NCBI RefSeq assembly: GCF_023657445.1
Contig: NZ_JAGTWY010000001.1
Coordinates: forward strand, 2,542,001 to 2,606,000
DNA from: Marinobacter sediminum
GTDB lineage: Bacteria; Pseudomonadota; Gammaproteobacteria; Pseudomonadales; Oleiphilaceae
Length of the DNA: 64,000 nucleotides
Direction: 5' to 3'
The position numbers were made by a program, and so were the translations under genes. Numbering within the stretch: the stretch's first letter is position 1; every line of letters begins with the position of its first letter. A model generated the notes under the pieces. It saw only the letters and a program-made list of their open reading frames with translations, ran no database searches and was not told where the DNA came from. Positions 58,980 through 64,000 of this stretch are shown here, one piece after another.

Positions 58980-59972
58980 ATGATCATGCGATACGCTCAC
59001 CGGTTCTTGCCTGAACTACTTATGCCCCGCTGCTTTTGCTTAAAAGCATCCGCCCTGCCCACGATCATTGCCGGTATCGCACTGGCTTTTATCCTGAATG
59101 GCCCCGCTCAGGCGCAAAGTTCCGGACAAACGGTATCCGAGCATCAAGACGTCACATCGGACGATGTCGCCGCAGCGATCTCTGACCTCGAAAAGCCAAT
59201 GTATACGCCGTTTATCGAGAATTACCTGCTGCAGGAAAGTAAAGATCTGCGCAAGGAAATAATGAACACCCGGGCAGAACTGATCGAAAAGGTCGTCGAC
59301 AAAGAGCTATCAGTTGCTGACAAGACCATGTCCTACGCAACCGATACCGTGACTTACTTCTTTTACCTGATTGCCGGCGCCACCTCTATTCTGGTTGTCA
59401 TCGGCTGGAATTCGATTCGGGACATGCGGAACCAGCTGACCAGCCTGGCCGAGAAACGGGTGAACGAACTGGTCATTGAATATGAAAACCGACTCGCGGC
59501 CATTGAAGAGCAACTGCAGCAGAAATCCGACATCATTCATCAGAACCAGGCCGAAATTGAACGCACTAACGAGGTGCACTCGCTCTGGCTTAAAGCAAGC
59601 CAGGAGACCTCCCAGCAGAACAAGATCTCCGCATATGACCAGATTCTGGACCTCCGCCCGGACGATGTTGAAGCACTCAGTTACAAGGCTGATGCTGTCC
59701 TCGAAATGCAGGAACCCCTCTGGGCTATCAGCCTCTGCCGGCGGGCACTCAAGCTGGCACCGGATAATGGCCATGCCCACTACCAGCTGGCCTGCGCCTA
59801 TGCGGAGATAGGTCGCTGGGAAGATGCCGTTACCACCTTACAAAAAGCAATCGATATTTCAGAAGCTTACCGGGACGATGCATCCGTTGATGTCAGCTTT
59901 GAACAGTTGCGTGAGCACGGAAGCTTCCGCACACTGGTGTTTCCGGACCAGGAAGAGAGCACGGATGCGTGA
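58980..59972 (+). CDS. Membrane-anchored coiled-coil/TPR protein of unknown function
   Basis: The 330-residue protein has an N-terminal signal or anchor (about 25-45, ending in AQAQSS), a periplasmic stretch, a transmembrane helix at about 124-144 (TVTYFFYLIAGATSILVVIG), a coiled coil at about 150-200 rich in Glu and Gln, and a TPR-like cytoplasmic domain at about 205-300 (NKISAYDQILDLRPDDVEAL, ISLCRRALKLAPDNGHAHYQ, DAVTTLQKAI). This suits a scaffold between envelope and cytoplasm. I do not recognise a named family. CGGAAG precedes the ATG; a second Met follows two codons later. Confidence 0.7.
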   Translation: MIMRYAHRFLPELLMPRCFCLKASALPTIIAGIALAFILNGPAQAQSSGQTVSEHQDVTSDDVAAAISDLEKPMYTPFIENYLLQESKDLRKEIMNTRAELIEKVVDKELSVADKTMSYATDTVTYFFYLIAGATSILVVIGWNSIRDMRNQLTSLAEKRVNELVIEYENRLAAIEEQLQQKSDIIHQNQAEIERTNEVHSLWLKASQETSQQNKISAYDQILDLRPDDVEALSYKADAVLEMQEPLWAISLCRRALKLAPDNGHAHYQLACAYAEIGRWEDAVTTLQKAIDISEAYRDDASVDVSFEQLREHGSFRTLVFPDQEESTDA

Positions 59973-60166
59973 CATATCTCAGACCGGCACAGGCTTTGCT
60001 AGCAGGCTACCTTGTCGAACCGACAGGCTTCATTCGAGACCTGCTTTGAGGCTCTGTGTTCCGGAGCAAACTCTGGCCCTGGCCGCTTGACAAGCAGCAG
60101 TGTGTAGTGTTTGTTTAACGCTCTGAGAACACAAGAATAACCCTGAACCAAACAGGACAGAACCTA

Positions 60167-61279
60167 ATGAGAACTTCAGTTAAGAAACTCGTAACCGCTG
60201 TAAGCACATCCGTAGCCCTGATGGGCGCAGGCCACGCCGCCGCCGAAATCCAGATTGGTATTGCTGGCCCGATGACCGGCCCTGTTGCCCAGTATGGCGA
60301 CATGCAGTTCTCCGGTGCCCGCATGGCTATCGAGCAAATCAATGCCAACGGCGGTGTCATGGGCGAACAGCTCGTAGGCGTTGAATACGACGACGTGTGT
60401 GACCCCAAGCAGGCCGTGACTATCGCCAACAAACTGGTCAATGACGGTGTCCGCTTTGTGATTGGTCACCTGTGCTCCAGTTCCACCCAGCCCGCCTCCG
60501 ACATCTACGAGGATGAAGGCATCCTGATGGTGACTCCGGCTTCCACCAGCCCGGAAATCACTGAGCGCGGTTACGAACTGGTATTCCGTACCATCGGCCT
60601 CGACAGCATGCAGGGACCGGTTGCCGGCAACCACATTGCCAGCCTGAACCCAGAGCGTGTAGCCATCATTCACGACAAGCAGCAGTATGGTGAAGGTATT
60701 GCTACTGCCGTTCGCGACACCCTGAAGAACAAAGGCGTTGAGATTGCCATGTTCGAAGGTATTACCGCCGGCGACAAAGACTTCTCATCCCTGATCACCA
60801 AGCTGAAACAGGCTGATGTGGACTACGTCTACTACGGTGGCTACCACCCTGAACTGGGCCTGATTCTGCGCCAGTCGCGGCAGGCTAACCTGGACGCTAC
60901 CTTCATGGGCCCTGAAGGTGTTGGTAACAAAGACATCAACACAATCGCCGGTGAAGCAGCCGAGGGCCTGCTGGTCACTCTGCCGCCCAGCTTCGACAAA
61001 AAAGCCGAAAACCAGAAGCTGGTAAAAGCATTCCAGGACAAGGGTGAAGACCCGTCCGGCCCATTCGTCCTTACCTCTTACACCGCTGTCCAGCTGGTTG
61101 CCGAGGGCATTGAGAAGGCCCAGTCCACCGATCCGTTTGACGTAGCGCCAGCACTGCGCAGTGGTTCCTTCCAGACCCCCATTGGCACTGTTGAGTATGA
61201 CAAGGCCGGTGATATGAAGTCATTCGAGTTTGTTGTTTACGAATGGCATTCAGATGGAAGCAAAACTCCGGTAAACTAA
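60167..61279 (+). CDS. braC: Branched-chain amino acid ABC transporter binding protein (BraC/LivJ)
   Basis: The 370-residue periplasmic receptor has a signal peptide (LVTAVSTSVALMGAGHAAA) and the LivJ-type mature start EIQIGIAGPMTGPVAQYGDM. It also has HLCSSSTQPASDIYEDEGIL and TPASTSPEITERGYELVFRT, which form the Leu/Ile/Val pocket in LivJ/BraC, and the paired cysteines of this group (VCDPKQA, HLCSS). It is much closer to true BraC than the paa-linked binding protein is. It starts the braCDEF(G) operon and is followed by a leaky terminator. Confidence 0.93.
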   Translation: MRTSVKKLVTAVSTSVALMGAGHAAAEIQIGIAGPMTGPVAQYGDMQFSGARMAIEQINANGGVMGEQLVGVEYDDVCDPKQAVTIANKLVNDGVRFVIGHLCSSSTQPASDIYEDEGILMVTPASTSPEITERGYELVFRTIGLDSMQGPVAGNHIASLNPERVAIIHDKQQYGEGIATAVRDTLKNKGVEIAMFEGITAGDKDFSSLITKLKQADVDYVYYGGYHPELGLILRQSRQANLDATFMGPEGVGNKDINTIAGEAAEGLLVTLPPSFDKKAENQKLVKAFQDKGEDPSGPFVLTSYTAVQLVAEGIEKAQSTDPFDVAPALRSGSFQTPIGTVEYDKAGDMKSFEFVVYEWHSDGSKTPVN

Positions 61280-61309
61280 GCCAAAATCGTTAACAAACGG
61301 TAATACTGG

Positions 61310-61346
61310 AACACCTTCTCACCGCGATCCGGGGGAAGGTGTTTTT
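61310..61346 (+). terminator. Terminator-like hairpin between braC and braD
   Basis: AACACCTTC and GAAGGTGTT form a 9-bp perfect stem over a 16-nt loop, followed by a T-run. Because braDEF continue on the same strand 95 bp later, it probably acts as a leaky terminator that gives excess binding protein. Confidence 0.75.
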
Positions 61347-61440
61347 CTAGGCTCCTGTTGAACCTCCCCAACCACCAGCGCGGATATCCCGCCCTGAGGG
61401 TGCGGCAGCGGAGGGAGCAGGCTTTCGGAGTCCCAAAACA

Positions 61441-62364
61441 ATGCAAGACCTCCTGTATTTCTCTCAACAGCTCATTAACGGGCTAACGATCGGGAGCACT
61501 TACGCCCTGATCGCCATCGGCTACACGATGGTTTACGGCATCATTGGCATGATCAACTTTGCCCATGGTGAAATCTACATGATTGGTGCCTACACAGCGC
61601 TGATCGCGATAACCGGCCTTGCCTCCCTGGGTGTCGCCTGGTTACCGCTTATTCTTATTGTTGCGCTCATTTGCGCCATGATTGTCTCCAGCGCCATGGG
61701 CTGGGCCGTGGAACGGGTTGCCTATCGGCCGGTTCGCGGGCGGCATCGCCTGATTCCGCTGATTTCCGCTATTGGCATGTCGATTTTCCTGCAGAACTAT
61801 GTGCACCTCGCCCAGGGGTCCCGCAACGTTGGCTTCCCGGCGCTGATTGAAGGTGGCTTCCAGTTCGGGTCAGAAGGCGCCTTCCAGATGTCGCTGTCCT
61901 ACATGCAGATCACCATATTCATAACCACGCTGGTCTGTATGACCGCACTGTCCCTGTTTATTGCACGCTCCCGAACCGGTCGTGCCTGCCGCGCGGTTTC
62001 ACAGGACCTCGGCATGGCCAGCCTCCTCGGCATCGATACCAACCGGATCATTTCCGCGACGTTCGTCATTGGCGCAGCGCTGGCCGCGGTAGCAGGCCTT
62101 CTCCTGGGGATGTATTACGGCTCGGTTGACCCGCTATTCGGCTTTATTGCCGGTCTCAAGGCCTTCACTGCCGCGGTCCTTGGCGGCATTGGCAGCATCC
62201 CTGGTGCGATGTTAGGTGGCCTGATTCTTGGTGTTTCCGAAAGCATGACCTCCGGCTACCTCAGCGGTGAGTACAAGGACGTGGTCTCCTTCGGTCTGCT
62301 GATTCTCATTCTGCTGTTTAAACCCACCGGCCTGCTCGGCAAACCGGAGGTTGAGAAGATCTGA
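61441..62364 (+). CDS. braD: Branched-chain amino acid ABC transporter permease (BraD/LivH)
   Basis: The 307-residue permease has the LivH opening [34 protein letters not shown] and the coupling loop [46 protein letters not shown] is the conserved C-terminal helix. It ends in TGATG, overlapping the next start by one base. Confidence 0.93.
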   Translation: MQDLLYFSQQLINGLTIGSTYALIAIGYTMVYGIIGMINFAHGEIYMIGAYTALIAITGLASLGVAWLPLILIVALICAMIVSSAMGWAVERVAYRPVRGRHRLIPLISAIGMSIFLQNYVHLAQGSRNVGFPALIEGGFQFGSEGAFQMSLSYMQITIFITTLVCMTALSLFIARSRTGRACRAVSQDLGMASLLGIDTNRIISATFVIGAALAAVAGLLLGMYYGSVDPLFGFIAGLKAFTAAVLGGIGSIPGAMLGGLILGVSESMTSGYLSGEYKDVVSFGLLILILLFKPTGLLGKPEVEKI

Positions 62365-63635
62365 TGGCTGCTCACAACGTCAAACATGCGCTCTTCTGCG
62401 CATTTATCACTCTGATTATTTCCTACCCCATCCTCGGCTTTAACCTGGAAGCCCAGGGCATCAATGTCATCCTGACCGGCGCCAAGGCATCAACCATTTT
62501 GATGGTGTTCCTGGCCGCGATCGCTGTCTTTGCATTCCAGCTGTTCCGTGACCAGATCATGGGCAGGATCCGCAACTTGCCGGGTCTGAATCCCATGGCC
62601 GACAAGGAGCCGATGGCTGAGAACCGGCGCGCCAAGGTCGAATCCTGGATTCTTACCGGGATTATCATTTTCGCCCTGTTCTGGCCTTTCTTCGTTTCCC
62701 GCGGCTCGGTCGATTTGGCCACACTGGTTCTGATCTACATCATGCTGGCCCTGGGCCTGAACGTGGTAGTAGGCCTTGCCGGCCTGCTGGATCTGGGCTA
62801 CGTCGCCTTCTACGCAGTCGGTGCCTACACCTTTGCACTCATGTCCGATTATCTGGGAGTGTCATTCTGGCTTGCTCTGCCTATCGGCGCGCTGCTGGCA
62901 GCAACGTTCGGCCTGGTGCTGGGCTTTCCGGTATTGCGATTGCGAGGCGACTATCTGGCCATCGTAACCCTCGGATTCGGCGAGATCATCCGGATTCTGC
63001 TCAACAACTGGACCAGTCTGACCGGTGGCCCCAACGGTATCGGTGGCATTCCCGACCCAACCCTGTTTGGCATGGAGTTCGGTCGTCGGGTCAAGGAAGA
63101 AGGCAACACCTCTTTCCATGAAACCTTCGGTATAGCCTACAGCGGTGAGCACAAGGTAATTTTCCTGTACCTGATCGCGCTGGTTCTCGCGGTGTTCACT
63201 GCGCTGGTTATCCGCCGCTTCATGCGCATGCCGGTTGGCCGCGCCTGGGAAGCATTACGTGAAGATGAAATCGCGGCCCGCTCCCTGGGCCTGAGCAGAA
63301 CAGCCGTCAAGTTGTCCGCCTTCACCATTGGCGCATTCTTTGCGGGGTTTGCCGGTACCGTCTTCGCTTCAAAGCAGGGTTTCATCAGCCCGGAGTCCTT
63401 TGTTTTCCTTGAGTCTGCCATCGTCCTGGCGATTGTAGTTCTCGGCGGGATGGGCTCCCAGATCGGGGTCATCCTGGCGGCGGTTGCCGTCACCATCCTG
63501 CCGGAGTTGGCCCGAGAGTTCTCCGAATACCGCATGCTGATCTTTGGTGCCGCCATGGTTCTTATGATGGTTTGGCGCCCGCAGGGCCTGATGCCCATGC
63601 GTCGCATTCACATTGAACTAAAAAAGCAGGAGTGA
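62364..63635 (+). CDS. braE: Branched-chain amino acid ABC transporter permease (BraE/LivM)
   Basis: The 423-residue permease has the long N-terminal part with two extra helices typical of E. coli LivM/BraE (about residues 1-110), then [27 protein letters not shown] and [18 protein letters not shown]. The coupling loop is [20 protein letters not shown]. It is followed 6 bp later by braF, with AAGCAGGAGTGACGGACG carrying the ribosome site. Confidence 0.93.
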   Translation: MAAHNVKHALFCAFITLIISYPILGFNLEAQGINVILTGAKASTILMVFLAAIAVFAFQLFRDQIMGRIRNLPGLNPMADKEPMAENRRAKVESWILTGIIIFALFWPFFVSRGSVDLATLVLIYIMLALGLNVVVGLAGLLDLGYVAFYAVGAYTFALMSDYLGVSFWLALPIGALLAATFGLVLGFPVLRLRGDYLAIVTLGFGEIIRILLNNWTSLTGGPNGIGGIPDPTLFGMEFGRRVKEEGNTSFHETFGIAYSGEHKVIFLYLIALVLAVFTALVIRRFMRMPVGRAWEALREDEIAARSLGLSRTAVKLSAFTIGAFFAGFAGTVFASKQGFISPESFVFLESAIVLAIVVLGGMGSQIGVILAAVAVTILPELAREFSEYRMLIFGAAMVLMMVWRPQGLMPMRRIHIELKKQE

Positions 63636-63641
63636 CGGACG

Positions 63642-64000
63642 ATGCTTGAAGTACAGAATCTGTCCATGCGCTTTGGCGGCCTGCTGGCAGTAGACCAGGT
63701 GTCTCTGGACGTACAGGAACGGGAAATCGTTTCAATCATCGGCCCCAACGGGGCCGGAAAAACCACTGTTTTCAATTGCATGAGCGGCTTTTACAGGCCG
63801 ACAGGCGGCAAGATTGTTTTCGAAGGACAGGAAGTTCAGGGTAAGCCTGACTACAAGATCTCCCGCCTGGGCATGGTGAGGACGTTCCAGCACGTGCGCC
63901 TGTTCAGCCAGATGACCGTAGTGGAAAACCTGCTGGTCGCCCAGCACCGGCACCTGAATACCAACCTGATTGCCGGCTTGGTAAAAACCCCGAATTACCG
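63642..64000 (+). CDS. braF: Branched-chain amino acid ABC transporter ATP-binding protein (BraF/LivG), N-terminus only
   Basis: The first 119 codons are present (MLEVQNLSMRFGGLLAVDQV onward), with Walker A GPNGAGKTT at 34-42 and GMVRTFQHVRLFSQMTVVEN (Q-loop). The rest is cut by the window end. Its place after braE marks it as LivG-type; braG would be expected next. Confidence 0.9.
   Translation, partial: MLEVQNLSMRFGGLLAVDQVSLDVQEREIVSIIGPNGAGKTTVFNCMSGFYRPTGGKIVFEGQEVQGKPDYKISRLGMVRTFQHVRLFSQMTVVENLLVAQHRHLNTNLIAGLVKTPNY

Overview
The window is about 64 kb of chromosome from a heterotrophic, probably marine gammaproteobacterium. Gene content and order (a GlcD/GlcG/TRAP glycolate-type locus, a complete arginine succinyltransferase pathway with two-subunit AruF/AruG, a full phenylacetate cluster, AceE/AceF, a Pseudomonas AsrA-like Lon, LivJHMG-type transporters) look most like Marinobacter or a close relative. 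That assignment is from memory of these families, not from a search. No tRNA, rRNA, CRISPR array, prophage or intact insertion sequence was seen.

Layout. 1-6.6 kb: glcE (partial)-glcD-glcG and a three-gene TRAP transporter on the minus strand, divergent from a GlcC/LldR-type GntR regulator, with two palindromic TGGTnnnACCA-type operators between them. 6.7-11.0 kb: a basic-amino-acid ABC transporter (ATPase, binding protein, two permeases) followed by astE. 11.0-16.0 kb: an RND pump and lipoprotein adaptor divergent from a TetR regulator, with a perfect 12-5-12 inverted repeat between them. 16.0-22.3 kb: aruC-aruF-aruG-astD-astB on the minus strand, which with astE gives the whole arginine-to-glutamate route. 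22.4-25.1 kb: an exonuclease/GIY-YIG protein and a porin. 25.1-25.8 kb: a gene-poor scar with a sigma54-like promoter, a 36-codon ORF, the 5' remnant of an Old Yellow Enzyme gene and a 106-bp palindromic element. 25.8-32.2 kb: aceF-aceE, divergent from a KamA-family radical SAM gene.

32.3-52.4 kb is a self-contained phenylacetate island: paaY divergent from paaFGHIJK, then paaABCDE and paaZ, then a convergent five-gene LivJHMGF-type ABC transporter whose LivF carries an N-terminal hemerythrin domain, and last a divergent paaX repressor. A 19-nt sequence differing at two positions lies upstream of paaF and in the liv/paaX divergent region, so PaaX probably controls catabolism and uptake together. 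The pathway is complete: CoA ligation (PaaK), epoxidation (PaaABCDE), isomerisation (PaaG), ring hydrolysis and oxidation (PaaZ), beta-oxidation (PaaFHJ), and housekeeping (PaaI, PaaY).

52.4-64 kb holds a small HNH protein, a CnoX-like thioredoxin/TPR chaperone, an AsrA-like Lon, a sorbosone-dehydrogenase-like beta-propeller with its own cytochrome c, a MarR regulator, a membrane TPR/coiled-coil protein of unknown function, and the start of a second branched-chain amino acid ABC operon (braCDEF), which runs off the end.

The most unusual items are the hemerythrin-LivF fusion, the 106-bp palindrome carrying two AGGGA hairpin loops, the sigma54-promoter/micro-ORF/OYE scar, and a third copy of the GntR-type operator palindrome in front of the sorbosone dehydrogenase.
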